In this document: positions 8,966-18,125 of the stretch, piece after piece
Layout of the letters: every line of letters starts with the position of its first letter
How positions within the stretch are numbered: position 1 is the stretch's first letter
Origin: Candidatus Poribacteria bacterium
Lineage (GTDB): Bacteria > Poribacteria > WGA-4E > WGA-3G
Assembly (NCBI GenBank): GCA_026710795.1
Contig: JAPOQK010000098.1
Span: 33,194-97,193 of the forward strand
Direction of reading: 5' to 3'
Length of the DNA stretch: 64,000 nt
Position numbers and translations under genes: made by a program
The notes under the pieces: model-generated
Database searches by the model: none
What the model was told of the DNA's origin: nothing
Seen by the model: the letters and a program-made list of their open reading frames with translations, nothing else

Positions 8966-9034
8966 TTAGAGGTCACAGTGACGTGTTGAATCCAGTTAGG
9001 ACAAGGAATGTGACGCGAATTTCACTTTTTTATT
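8957..9034 (+). repeat. 78-bp dispersed repeat, copy A
   Basis: This stretch matches the complement of 37483-37560 over its full 78 bp, without gaps; about four positions in five are identical. It contains GTGAC/GTCAC half-sites, including the inverted pair GTCAC-A-GTGAC at 8972-8982, a central AATCCAGT...ACAAGGAA block, and a GTGACGCGAATTTCAC block ending in a T-run. It starts 300 bp upstream of the thuA-like gene; copy B starts 294 bp upstream of a PhyH gene in the same relative orientation. Confidence 0.85.
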
Positions 9035-9563
9035 TTTTACCTCTTTTCTTATGTTCTGTTTAATCCATTGCTGACAATTTTACTACAAATTCTATGCTTT
9101 CAACGTCTGCTAACAATGTCCATAGATCCGAACGAACGTATCGGACTACTACACGTATATTCTTAATTGGTTACCAATGTTGAAGGTATCTTTTCTTGCT
9201 CCAAACCTACTGTACCTGTTTTTGATAAGTGTTGCATTCTAAACACATGTTAATTATATAGTATTATTTTGTGGGTGTCAAATTAATAAGTGATATTTTT
9301 TATTGGGTATCTATTGGGTTTTTATTGGATTATTATTGTTTGAACCAGGAATTACGAATTTACGCTAAATACTTCTATGGTATTTGGTCGGATTACAGGA
9401 TTTTCAGGATAATGGATATTGAATCTCGCTCACGATGGAAGGACTGGTTTTGATTAAAATATATTATGTAATGCAATTGGTGTAAACAGACGGAGATATA
9501 CTGACGTTAAATGCTATGAACTATCAAATAGTCAGGAACTACAACAAATATAGGAGAACAGTG

Positions 9564-10043
9564 ATGAAGCGGACATATACATTATTAAGTATAATGCTAT
9601 TTCTATCGATTGCATTTATATTAAGCGGTTGTGAAGAAACTACATCTGGCGGAAGTGGAGCAATAGACATTGGACGTGCTGAACCTAAAATAATAGATTC
9701 TATGCTTGCGGTATCTGTTGTAGATGATCGTCCTTCCGATATCACGGATACATTTGATTCTGAATTAGATGATAAGGTGTTCTTATGGATTTTATGGGAT
9801 AATATTGATACTGGACACCAAGTTGAGGTTAACTGGATCTCTCCTGATGATGACTTGGAGGATCCTCCATATCACAGTGAAAAGATTACTATATCTTCAA
9901 CAACAGGTGAGAAGATAACTTGGTTTTATATTGATGCACCAACCGGTGGGTTAAGTGGAGAAAGATTTGCATCAGGTTATTGGATTGTTGAGATTTATCT
10001 TGATGATCTCTTTGAACGTGGTCATCTGTTTTATATGGAGTAA
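9564..10043 (+). CDS. Putative lipoprotein of unknown function
   Basis: A 159-residue protein from ATG 9564, which has TAGGAGA upstream; earlier in-frame starts would spoil the signal sequence. The N-terminus is a lipoprotein signal peptide: MKRTYTLLSIMLFL..., with lipobox ILSGC and the acceptor Cys at residue 23. The mature part begins with a Ser/Gly-rich linker and is acidic, with beta-type segments such as WILWDNIDTGHQVEVNW and GYWIVEIYLDD that suggest an immunoglobulin-like or jelly-roll fold. I do not recognise the family. Glu follows the Cys, so by the usual Lol sorting rule it would not be retained by a +2 Asp. It faces the convergent rtcB gene, with 37 nt between them. Confidence 0.72.
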   Translation: MKRTYTLLSIMLFLSIAFILSGCEETTSGGSGAIDIGRAEPKIIDSMLAVSVVDDRPSDITDTFDSELDDKVFLWILWDNIDTGHQVEVNWISPDDDLEDPPYHSEKITISSTTGEKITWFYIDAPTGGLSGERFASGYWIVEIYLDDLFERGHLFYME

Positions 10044-10080
10044 AAAAGTATATTCTTAATAAAAAGATATGTCAAGGAAA

Positions 10081-11535
10081 CTACCCTTTCACAACACCAA
10101 TTGGACGGAGGCGTGCGACGCGGCGTGAGAGTCCTGCTTTATCAACAACGCGGACTACCTCATCAACATCTTTGTATGCCTCGGATACCTCCTCCTGCAA
10201 GGTGCGTTTGCCTTCAGCGCGAACATAGATACCTTTTTTTTCAAGATCATCCTTGATGGATCTCCCTTTTGTCAATTCTATTGCTTTACGTCGTGAGAGG
10301 ACTCTCCCCGCGCCATGACAGGTTGTACCCCATGTCTCTGCCATCGCTCCAGGATTACCAACCAACACATAAGAAGCAGTACCCATATCTCCGGGAATTA
10401 GGACAGGTTGTCCGACCTTTTGATATTTATCTGGAATTTCAGGATGTCCTGCAGGAAAAGCGCGTGTTGCTCCTTTTCTGTGGATAAACAACTCTCGTTC
10501 TTTTCCATCAACTTTATGCTTTTCAAACTTTCCGATGTTATGTGATACATCGTAGACAAGTTCCAATCCGAGTTCATCCTCGGTTGTGTCGAAATACTTC
10601 ATAAATGTTTGCCGAACAAGGTGCATAATGCATTGCCGATTGTTCCATGCATAATTCGCACTACATGCCATTGCAGTGATGTAATCTTGTCCTTCGGGTG
10701 AGTTGATTGGCGCAGACGCAAGTTGTCTGTCGGGTAGGTTTATTCCGTATCTCTCTGTTACTTGGACCCAGCTCTTTACATGCTCATCGCAGATTTGATA
10801 ACCAAATCCGCGTGAACCTGTATGGATCATGACACAGATATTTCCCTCGCTCAATCCCATAGCGTTAGCAGCTTCACGGTAAAAGATACGGTCAACAACT
10901 TGTACTTCAAGAAAATGGTTTCCTGAACCGAGTGTACCGAGTTGGTTTTTGCCGCGTTCTAATGCACGTTGGCTTGCAGCATCAGCATTAGCATGTTGAA
11001 GGATTCCTGATGCTTCTGTAAATTGTAGGTCTTTGGGGTGTCCGTATTCACGCTCAATTGCCCAATTTGCACCCTTTTCTAACATATATCGCTCTTCATT
11101 AAGAGAGAGTTGGATCTTTCCTTTGGAGCCAACACCACATGGAACATTATCAAAGAGTTCTCCAATGAGTCCTTTTGCCTTGCCTTCTAATTGTTTGGCA
11201 TTAAGGTTAGTTCGGATCAACCGCACCCCGCAATTAATATCGTAGCCTATACCACCGGGAGAAACGACACCATCTGCCTGTGGGTCAGTAGCAGCAACCC
11301 CTCCGATAACGAAACCGTAACCCCAATGAAGATCTGGCATTGCGAGTGAATGTTTCACAATGCCGGGTAGATGTGCGACATTTGCTACCTGCTGTAATGC
11401 CTCATCGCTTTTTGACTGATTCAGTAATTTTTCATTTGCATAAATAATACCGTCTACACGCATTCCCTTCATGTGACTTTTCGGTATACGCCATCGGTAC
11501 TCATCTATTTTCTCTAGAATTACTTTTGATGCCAT
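10081..11535 (-). CDS. rtcB: RNA-splicing ligase RtcB
   Basis: A 484-residue RtcB, which joins RNA 2',3'-cyclic phosphate or 3'-phosphate ends to 5'-OH ends with GTP and Mn2+. Family motifs run in order: GVVSPGGIGYDINCGVR with the metal-binding Cys, GTLGSGNHFLEVQ, VMIHTGSRGFG, DVSHNIGKFE, IPGDMGTASYVL and CHGAGRVLSRR, which contains the guanylylated nucleophile His. The length is full for the tRNA-ligase type. No archease or rtcA gene is adjacent. The window also encodes ThpR, which acts on the same kind of RNA ends, but 13 kb away and with no sign of co-regulation. Confidence 0.95.
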   Translation of the reverse strand: MASKVILEKIDEYRWRIPKSHMKGMRVDGIIYANEKLLNQSKSDEALQQVANVAHLPGIVKHSLAMPDLHWGYGFVIGGVAATDPQADGVVSPGGIGYDINCGVRLIRTNLNAKQLEGKAKGLIGELFDNVPCGVGSKGKIQLSLNEERYMLEKGANWAIEREYGHPKDLQFTEASGILQHANADAASQRALERGKNQLGTLGSGNHFLEVQVVDRIFYREAANAMGLSEGNICVMIHTGSRGFGYQICDEHVKSWVQVTERYGINLPDRQLASAPINSPEGQDYITAMACSANYAWNNRQCIMHLVRQTFMKYFDTTEDELGLELVYDVSHNIGKFEKHKVDGKERELFIHRKGATRAFPAGHPEIPDKYQKVGQPVLIPGDMGTASYVLVGNPGAMAETWGTTCHGAGRVLSRRKAIELTKGRSIKDDLEKKGIYVRAEGKRTLQEEVSEAYKDVDEVVRVVDKAGLSRRVARLRPIGVVKG

Positions 11536-11561
11536 TTGATGTACTCACTTCTGTAGAAAAA

Positions 11562-12734
11562 TCATACAATAGGTGATAATTCAGGTAAATCAATCCATTT
11601 TCGTGTTTTCCAAGATTCCATTCCTATTTCTGCTAACTGGACACCTTTAGCACCTTCAAGTAGAGTCCATGGGAAGGGTTCATCTGCAACGACATGCCGA
11701 AGGAACAACTCCCATTGTGCTCTGAAAGCGTTTTCGTAGGTCTCTTGTTCAGGTACTTTTAGCCAACCATCAAAGAATTTAATCGGTTGTTCAATATCAG
11801 GATTCCAAACAGGACGTGGCGTGCCAGATAAGGGTTGAATCCAACAATCTCTTAAACCGATAACAGCGGAACCTTTTAATCCATCGATTTGTATCGTCAA
11901 CAGGTCATCTCTGCGAACACGAACCGCCCAGGATGAATTAAAATGCGCAATAATTCCACCATCTAATTCAAATGTAGCATAAGCTGCATCTTCTGCAGTG
12001 CATTGATACGGTTCATTAGACTCGTCCCAACGTTTGGGAAGATGTGTTGTTGCTATACAGGATACCGCTTTGACTGAACCAAATAGATTATCTAACACAT
12101 ATCTCCAGTGGCTAAACATATCAAGAATAATACCACCACCATCTTCTGCACGATAATTCCATGAAGGACGTTGGGTTGGAATAGCATCCCCTTGAAAGAC
12201 CCAATATCCGAACTCCCCACGAACAGCGATAATTTTCCCGAAGAAATCAGCATCTATCAATCTTTTTAGTTTCTGTATACCGGGTAGCCAGAGTTTATCC
12301 TGAACAACACCGTTCTTTAGTCCTGCTTTTGCAGCCTGTTCATATAGACTATATGCATCCGTACTCGTTGTTGCAGAGGGTTTTTCAATATAGATGTGTT
12401 TTCCGGCAGAAATTGCAGTTTTGACGGCATTAACACGGCGAGAGGTAACCTGAGCATCAAAATATACTGTATATGAATCGTCTGCAAGGGCAGCGTCAAG
12501 GTCTGTGCTCCACTTTTCCACACCGGTGGTTTCAGATAACTTTTCTAATTTCGCAGGATTTCTACCAACAAGAAATGGTTCAGGCATTATCACTTCACCA
12601 TCACCTATTGGAATCCCACCGTCTTTTGCTATTGCTAATATGGAGCGAATGAGATGTTGATTAGTTCCCATCCTGCCGGTAACGCCATTCATGATGATAC
12701 CGACACGATGTGTTTTTGAGGTTTGGTTGGTCAT
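11562..12734 (-). CDS. Gfo/Idh/MocA-family oxidoreductase
   Basis: A 390-residue NAD(P)-dependent dehydrogenase of the glucose-fructose oxidoreductase/inositol dehydrogenase family. The N-terminal Rossmann glycine motif is VGIIMNGVTGRMG, a slightly unusual form. The hallmark EKP tripeptide is at residues 117-119 (IYIEKPSA). The C-terminal part has GGIILDMFSHW, which carries the D-x-x-x-H type catalytic residues. The substrate is probably a sugar or cyclitol but is not defined by sequence. The start has AAGGATT upstream. It is 26 nt from rtcB, and a small cupin gene lies upstream on the same strand, so the cupin and dehydrogenase may act together. Confidence 0.9.
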   Translation of the reverse strand: MTNQTSKTHRVGIIMNGVTGRMGTNQHLIRSILAIAKDGGIPIGDGEVIMPEPFLVGRNPAKLEKLSETTGVEKWSTDLDAALADDSYTVYFDAQVTSRRVNAVKTAISAGKHIYIEKPSATTSTDAYSLYEQAAKAGLKNGVVQDKLWLPGIQKLKRLIDADFFGKIIAVRGEFGYWVFQGDAIPTQRPSWNYRAEDGGGIILDMFSHWRYVLDNLFGSVKAVSCIATTHLPKRWDESNEPYQCTAEDAAYATFELDGGIIAHFNSSWAVRVRRDDLLTIQIDGLKGSAVIGLRDCWIQPLSGTPRPVWNPDIEQPIKFFDGWLKVPEQETYENAFRAQWELFLRHVVADEPFPWTLLEGAKGVQLAEIGMESWKTRKWIDLPELSPIV

Positions 12735-12804
12735 TTACAATCCTTATTTATTTCCAGGGAGACTTTACATTCAATTTAGTATTATAGAGAATTATACTAA
12801 CAAT

Positions 12805-13254
12805 CTACTCTTTAGGTTTGTCTGTGCATTGAGGAGCCGCGCCTTCTGGGAGTGGAGGCACATCAATACCTGCTTTTGGGAGTGTGCCAGCGAGTTCCTG
12901 TTTCCAGTGGTCAACATCACCTGCTGGACCATAACAGTAGACCATGTGCATTGGAGTGTCGCTGGTATTCGTTAACTGGTGGAAAACCCAAGAAGGAATG
13001 AACACGGTTTGTCCAGCAGAAATCGTTTGACGTTCTTCACCAAGACACATTTCACCTTCACCTTCAACAATAAAGTAGATTTCTTCCTGTTCGTGATTAT
13101 GCCATGGGACTTGTCCTCCGTTTGGCTCTAATACCACGAACCCCATACTGAATTCATTTATCTGTATCGGTGATGCTCCACCGACAAGATTTCTTGTGCG
13201 TCGACGTGCTGGGTATGTTCGTCCTTCAATTTTGCTTACGTCTGCGATTAACAT
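12805..13254 (-). CDS. Cupin-domain protein
   Basis: A 149-residue single-cupin protein. The complete metal-ligand set is visible: His52, His54 and Glu58 in WHNHEQEEIYFIVEG, and His92 in WVFHQLTNTSD. The glycine turns GEGEMCLGEERQTISAGQTVFIP are typical of the double-stranded beta-helix. Such proteins are small isomerases, dioxygenases or sugar-binding proteins; this sequence does not decide which. The ribosome-binding site AAGGAT is good. It lies 70 nt upstream of the Gfo/Idh gene on the same strand, consistent with a short catabolic operon. Confidence 0.87.
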   Translation of the reverse strand: MLIADVSKIEGRTYPARRRTRNLVGGASPIQINEFSMGFVVLEPNGGQVPWHNHEQEEIYFIVEGEGEMCLGEERQTISAGQTVFIPSWVFHQLTNTSDTPMHMVYCYGPAGDVDHWKQELAGTLPKAGIDVPPLPEGAAPQCTDKPKE

Positions 13255-13293
13255 TTTTTATCCTTTCAATGAGAACATGTGAATAGTTGAATA

Positions 13294-13863
13294 CTATTCG
13301 AAAAGTTCTGCTACCTGACACGAGAATCCTTCAACAACCTCTTCTCCGCTGAGTGTGTCGTTTCGTGTGAGGAGTGTTATATCTGTTTCTGAACGATATA
13401 CATTTACAGTTTTTGAACGCTGTTTGATAACCCATACCAACTGTGTACCTGCTTCAAGATATGCAAATACCTTTTCTTCAACTCTGAGGATTGTATCGGT
13501 TGGAGATATGACTTCAACTGCAAGATCTGGCGGAACCTGAAATGCTTTACTTTTGTCATCTGGGATTCCGTCTGTTGAAATGAAGGCAATATCAGGTATT
13601 AGTATCCTTTCACCAACTTGGAAACCTGTATCTGGCACATAGACGCGTCCCAAATGATTATCACGAACATACAAATTTAATGGTGAAACTAAATTCATAC
13701 TAATGTCACCGTGTTCTACAGACGTTGGCGGCATTGGCACTAATTCTCCTTTAATATATTCATATCCCTCTAAATCACTTTCAAGGAATTCCTCTAATGT
13801 CATCTTAGGTATCTCAGAGGGTATTTCTTCAGAGGATACTTGGTGAACTTCATGAACTTCCAT
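13294..13863 (-). CDS. Uma2-family putative endonuclease (DUF820)
   Basis: A 189-residue protein from ATG 13863, placed there by AGGAGG 7 nt upstream; an in-frame start 14 codons earlier has no such site. The Uma2 fold (PD-(D/E)xK nuclease type) is seen in MTLEEFLESDLEGYEYIKGEL, HGDISMNLVSPL, ILIPDIAFIS, PPDLAVEVISPTDTI and YLEAGTQLVWVI. The acidic residues of PDIAF and AVEVISP form the presumed nuclease site. Members are numerous in cyanobacteria and Chloroflexi, often solitary, with unclear biology. No partner or defence gene is adjacent. It ends 40 nt before the cupin gene on the same strand. Confidence 0.87.
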   Translation of the reverse strand: MEVHEVHQVSSEEIPSEIPKMTLEEFLESDLEGYEYIKGELVPMPPTSVEHGDISMNLVSPLNLYVRDNHLGRVYVPDTGFQVGERILIPDIAFISTDGIPDDKSKAFQVPPDLAVEVISPTDTILRVEEKVFAYLEAGTQLVWVIKQRSKTVNVYRSETDITLLTRNDTLSGEEVVEGFSCQVAELFE

Positions 13864-13967
13864 TCTTGAACCTCCTACTGTGTACATAAAGGATTTGCTA
13901 TTCACAATTTACCATATAACGCATGTGTAATTCAACCGATTTTGTATCATGGAATTTGGATAAAGTA

Positions 13968-14002
13968 ATAGGCGTGTGAACATAAACTGAACACACGCCT
14001 AT
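13968..14002 (-). terminator. Probable terminator after ppdK
   Basis: An 11-bp stem with GGCGTGTG at 13971-13978 pairing with CACACGCC at 13992-13999, plus flanking A-T pairs and a 13-nt loop, lies 24 nt past the ppdK stop. On the minus strand it is followed by TATTACTTTATCC, a broken T-tract. The stem is strong but the T-tract is weak, so termination is likely but not certain. Confidence 0.62.
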
Positions 14003-14025
14003 AGTTACAACATCTATAATATCCG

Positions 14026-16659
14026 TTATGCTTTTGCTTCAATGACAGCCTGTGCTGCAGCTAAACGAGCGATTGGTACACGGAATGGGGAACAGGAAAC
14101 ATAGTCGAATCCTAAACCGTAGCAGAACTTCACTGAATGTGGTTCACCGCCATGTTCACCACAGATACCAACTTTCAGATCAGGTCGTGCTTCGCGTCCT
14201 TTTTCACATCCAATCTGCAATAAAGTGCCAACACCTTCCTGGTCCAAAACTTGGAATGGATCATATTCGAGAATTCCATTTTTGACATAATCGTCAAGGA
14301 ATTTCACTGCATCATCCCGACTCATACCGAATGTTGTTTGGGTAAGGTCATTTGTGCCGTAAGAGAAGAATTCAGCTTCTGCAGCAATTTTGTCAGCAGT
14401 AAGTGCTGCGCGGGGTAGTTCAATCATCGTTCCGATGAGGTATTCAACTCGACTACCTGTCTCCTTAAAGACTTCTTCCGCAGTATCATCAACAACTTTA
14501 CGTTGTAATGAGAATTCGTTGACATGTCCAACGAGAGGAATCATAATTTCTGGTAATATTTTGATGTCGCGTTTTGAAACATCTACTGCCGCTTCAAAGA
14601 TTGCTCGTGCTTGCATCTCTGTGATTTCGGGATAAACAATACCAAGTCTACATCCGCGATGTCCAAGCATTGGATTGAATTCATGTAACTCCTCTACGCG
14701 CTCACGTAGTTTTTGTGCATCAACATTAATCCTTTCAGCGAGGTCAGTAATTTCAGATTCATTTTTCGGTAGGAACTCATGTAATGGCGGGTCAAGTGTG
14801 CGAATTGTAACCGGATATCCAGCCATCGCCTCAAAGATACCGATGAAGTCTGATCGTTGGTGTGAAAGTAGTTTTGTCAGTGCTTGTTTACGTTCAAATG
14901 TGTCATCTGCAAGGATCATCTCTCGGACCGCATCAATCCCTGTTCCAAAGAACATATGTTCAGTTCTACAGAGACCTATACCTTCTGCTCCGAATCCGCG
15001 TGCATTTTTCGCATCTTCTGGTGTGTCTGCATTGGTTCTAATGTCCAATGTTCGGACTTCATCTGCCCATTCCATAAGAATCCCGAATTGTCCACTGAGT
15101 TCAGGTTGAATTAAGGATACTTGTCCACTAAGCACATCTCCAGTAGAACCGTTGAGGGTAATGAAATCACCTTCTACGTAGCGTTTTCCACCAACGATAA
15201 ATTCTAATGTTTTCTCATTTATAAATAGATCAGAACATCCAGCAACACAACATTTTCCCATACCGCGTGCAACAACAGCAGCGTGACTTGTCATACCGCC
15301 ACGGGCGGTCAAAATACCTTCAGCTGCATCCATACCACCAATATCTTCTGGTGAAGTTTCCGCACGGACGAGAATGACTTTTTCACCTTGAGCGGCAAGT
15401 TCTTCTGCTCGGAGTGCAGTGAACACAACTTTCCCAACTGCAGCACCTGGGGATGCTGGTAAACCTTGAGCAATTACTTCAACAGAGGCATCAGGGTCAA
15501 CACTCGGATGTAACAATTGATCAAGATCGTTGGCTGGGACACGCGTTAAGGCAGTTTCTTTATCAATCAAGCCTTCTTCAACCATCTCAACAGCGATACG
15601 TACTGCTGCTTGTCCGGTTCGTTTTCCATTACGTGTTTGCAGCATGTAGAGCGTACCGTCTTGTATTGTGAATTCTACATCCTGCATGTCGCTATAGTGC
15701 TTTTCTAATTTCAATCCGAAAGCGACTAATTCATCATACGCCTCTGAATTGATATTTCTTAATTCCGATATTGGTAATGGCGTTCTGATACCAGCAACAA
15801 CATCTTCCCCTTGTGCATTCATAAGGAATTCACCATAAAACTGGTTTGCCCCTGTCGAGGGGTTACGAGAAAAAGCAACTCCTGTGCCAGAACTTCCCCC
15901 CATATTACCAAATACCATTGCCTGGATATTCACAGCAGTCCGTCCAAGTTCTTCTGAAATATCGTTAATACGACGGTAGGTGATCGCGCGTGGATTTCCA
16001 GATGATTCAAATACAGCATCGCGTGCCATATCTAACTGACGACGGGGTTCATCAGGAAAATCGCTTCCTGTTTTCTGCTTAATAACACCCTTGAATTCAT
16101 TGACGAGTTCTTGCAGATCAGATGCTTCCAATTCCGTATCTAAAGTGACACCCTTGTTCTTTTTCTTTTCTTCGAGCAGATGTTCAAATTCGTCATGGTC
16201 AACACGTAACACTACATTACCGAACATCTGAACAAATCGACGGTATGCATCGTAAGAAAAGCGTTCGTTACCAGACTTTGTGATTAACCCCTTCACTGCA
16301 TCGTCATTGAGACCGAGGTTTAGGATTGTATCCATCATACCGGGCATTGAAACAGCAGCACCGGAGCGTACAGAAACAAGTAGTGGGTCTTCTGTATCTC
16401 CAAATTTTGCATCCAATGCATCTTCTAATTTCTGTAGATTCTCGGTAATTTGTTGGTCAAGACCGTGAGGGTATTTCTTATCGTTATCATAATAGAATTT
16501 GCATACTTCAGTGGAGATCGTGAAGCCGGGAGGTACTGGTATGCCGAGATTAGTCATCTCAGAAAGGTTTGCTCCCTTACCACCGAGTAAGAGTTTCATG
16601 GTGGCATCACCTTCACCTTCACCAGCTCCAAAGAAGTAAACATACTTCGGTTGAGTCAT
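14026..16659 (-). CDS. ppdK: Pyruvate, phosphate dikinase
   Basis: An 877-residue enzyme that interconverts pyruvate + ATP + Pi and PEP + AMP + PPi, used in gluconeogenesis or PPi-linked glycolysis. Domains in order: N-terminal ATP-grasp (KGANLSEMTNLGIPVPPGFTI; GTGVAFSRNPSTG), the swivelling phosphohistidine domain with GGMTSHAAVVARGMG (His459), and the C-terminal PEP/pyruvate barrel with FGTNDLTQ and CGEHGGEPHSV, whose Cys833 is the catalytic acid. The length is standard. A GGAGGAATTT site precedes the ATG. It is about 100 nt downstream of pafA on the same strand, but the long gap suggests its own promoter. A hairpin terminator follows. Confidence 0.97.
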   Translation of the reverse strand: MTQPKYVYFFGAGEGEGDATMKLLLGGKGANLSEMTNLGIPVPPGFTISTEVCKFYYDNDKKYPHGLDQQITENLQKLEDALDAKFGDTEDPLLVSVRSGAAVSMPGMMDTILNLGLNDDAVKGLITKSGNERFSYDAYRRFVQMFGNVVLRVDHDEFEHLLEEKKKNKGVTLDTELEASDLQELVNEFKGVIKQKTGSDFPDEPRRQLDMARDAVFESSGNPRAITYRRINDISEELGRTAVNIQAMVFGNMGGSSGTGVAFSRNPSTGANQFYGEFLMNAQGEDVVAGIRTPLPISELRNINSEAYDELVAFGLKLEKHYSDMQDVEFTIQDGTLYMLQTRNGKRTGQAAVRIAVEMVEEGLIDKETALTRVPANDLDQLLHPSVDPDASVEVIAQGLPASPGAAVGKVVFTALRAEELAAQGEKVILVRAETSPEDIGGMDAAEGILTARGGMTSHAAVVARGMGKCCVAGCSDLFINEKTLEFIVGGKRYVEGDFITLNGSTGDVLSGQVSLIQPELSGQFGILMEWADEVRTLDIRTNADTPEDAKNARGFGAEGIGLCRTEHMFFGTGIDAVREMILADDTFERKQALTKLLSHQRSDFIGIFEAMAGYPVTIRTLDPPLHEFLPKNESEITDLAERINVDAQKLRERVEELHEFNPMLGHRGCRLGIVYPEITEMQARAIFEAAVDVSKRDIKILPEIMIPLVGHVNEFSLQRKVVDDTAEEVFKETGSRVEYLIGTMIELPRAALTADKIAAEAEFFSYGTNDLTQTTFGMSRDDAVKFLDDYVKNGILEYDPFQVLDQEGVGTLLQIGCEKGREARPDLKVGICGEHGGEPHSVKFCYGLGFDYVSCSPFRVPIARLAAAQAVIEAKA

Positions 16660-16763
16660 TAAATTCCTCCAATTATTGATTGTGGTCTGAAAGCAGTCAG
16701 TGTATTGATTATGGTTTGTACTGAAAACTGGTTAACGTTTTCCACAACTGACTACAGTAAAAA

Positions 16764-18125
16764 TTAGATCGAATAAATCATACGACTTGCTTCTTCAAAT
16801 TCAGGTTCAAGGGGGTCTGTTGATAGATAGAGTTTTTGATACGGTTCATACAGTTGTATATAACTCCAGTTTACACCACAAAGGACTTTTCCATTATTTA
16901 CAAGTTTGATAAATCTGCCGCGGAACTTTGCCCTTGTCCTTTCTGGAGGGGAATGCATCGCTCTACGAATCTGTGTGTCGTCCAAAATCCTTTCGGTTAA
17001 TCCACGTTTTTCTGCTTTATAATATACACTGGTATCTTGACGTATATTGTGATATTCTAAATCCAAACGTCTTACTTCTGCGGAATTCCAGTCAAGTGAA
17101 CGATGTTTGACATAAGTCTCTATCCATTTTCTTTTGATGACCCAATCAAGTTCACGATCCAATTGCAGCGGGTCTTTTTCAAGTCCATTCATTACGTATT
17201 CCCATCGTGTCATAATCTCGTCGGTCGTTGGGTCAGATTCTTCTTGTGCCAGATACCGTTTTGCACATTCGAAGTATAGCCACTGAAGTTCTATTGCAGA
17301 AAGCCGTTTTCCGTTTTCAAGTTCAATGAGTCGTTTACATGAAATATCTTCAGATATTTCGTGTATGGCTTGCACAGAGTTTCGTAGAGCAAAACGTTCC
17401 GTTATAAAATGGTCTTCAATCATACGGAGAATGATACCAGTTGTTCCGACTTTCAAAAATGTTGAAAATTCGGACATATTGGAATCACCTACGATGACGT
17501 GCAAGCGTCTATATTTTTCTCTGTCAGCGTGGGGTTCATCGCGAGTGTTTATAATACCGCGGGCGGTAGTTGTAGCGATTGAAATTTCTTCGCGGATGTG
17601 TTGTGCGCGTTGGGAAATCTCATAGAAACCTTGGTCGCTTCGTTTAATCTTTCCCGCGCCGGTATATATTTGTCTGGTGACGAAAAAAGGAATGAGCTGT
17701 GATGCTAACTGCCGAAAACTAACTTTTTCGCGTTCCATTAGATAGTTTTCATGACAGCCGTATGTATTTCCTACAGTATCTAAGTTATTTTTAAAAATTG
17801 AGATTCTTCCGCGAAAACCGTCAGCACGCATTCTCCGTTCAGCTGTTGTTGCGAGCCGAGTGACGATTCTTTCTCCTGCTTTATCGTGCGCCACAAGTTC
17901 AATGACATCATCACATTCAGGAGTTGCATATTCAGGATGGCATCCAATATCTTGATAAAACCTCGCACCGTTTTCAAGAAATACATCAGGATACATTCGT
18001 CCAGAAATTATTTCTCGGAATAGATACATTACAACATTCTGTACAGTTAATTTTTTGCCTCTATTTTTGTCTGGGGTACAGATGATTCCGTATTCGGTTT
18101 CCAATCCGTATATTCTACGATGCAT
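16764..18125 (-). CDS. pafA: Pup-protein ligase PafA
   Basis: A 453-residue ligase of the carboxylate-amine (glutamine synthetase-like) family that joins deamidated Pup to lysines of target proteins. The N-terminus RRIYGLETEYGI carries the metal-binding Glu9 and Glu11. NGARFYQDIGCHPEYATPECD places the catalytic Asp at residue 59. ISIFKNNLDTVGNTYGCHENYLM and RDEPHADREKYRRLHVIVGDSNMSE (residues here given in part) are the shared PafA/Dop core. It lacks the extra Dop loop, which marks it as the ligase rather than the deamidase. Its ATG lies inside the last codons of prcA (11-nt overlap), so translation is probably coupled. It is the last gene of the Pup-proteasome run. Confidence 0.94.
   Translation of the reverse strand: MHRRIYGLETEYGIICTPDKNRGKKLTVQNVVMYLFREIISGRMYPDVFLENGARFYQDIGCHPEYATPECDDVIELVAHDKAGERIVTRLATTAERRMRADGFRGRISIFKNNLDTVGNTYGCHENYLMEREKVSFRQLASQLIPFFVTRQIYTGAGKIKRSDQGFYEISQRAQHIREEISIATTTARGIINTRDEPHADREKYRRLHVIVGDSNMSEFSTFLKVGTTGIILRMIEDHFITERFALRNSVQAIHEISEDISCKRLIELENGKRLSAIELQWLYFECAKRYLAQEESDPTTDEIMTRWEYVMNGLEKDPLQLDRELDWVIKRKWIETYVKHRSLDWNSAEVRRLDLEYHNIRQDTSVYYKAEKRGLTERILDDTQIRRAMHSPPERTRAKFRGRFIKLVNNGKVLCGVNWSYIQLYEPYQKLYLSTDPLEPEFEEASRMIYSI

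Larger units (their letters stand above)
8658..9563. other. Gene-free stretch between thuA-like and lipoprotein genes
   Basis: About 900 bp between two divergent genes with no convincing coding sequence. It holds a 16-bp direct repeat (8929-8944, 8950-8965), a 78-bp repeat shared with 37.5 kb (8957-9034), and near 9391-9420 a GGATTACAGGATTTTCAGG-type segment resembling short intergenic repeats seen in related genomes. A 60-codon frame at 9271-9453 overlaps that segment and is probably chance. The rest is plain A+T-rich sequence. Confidence 0.7.

Noticed and set aside
9271..9453. 60-codon frame on the plus strand
   Set aside because: No ribosome-binding site, aromatic/Ile-rich composition typical of A+T-rich noise, and it overlaps a repeat-like segment.
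16738..16747. DnaA box or origin
   Set aside because: A single TTTTCCACA-like sequence without clustered boxes, an unwinding region or dnaA/dnaN nearby.
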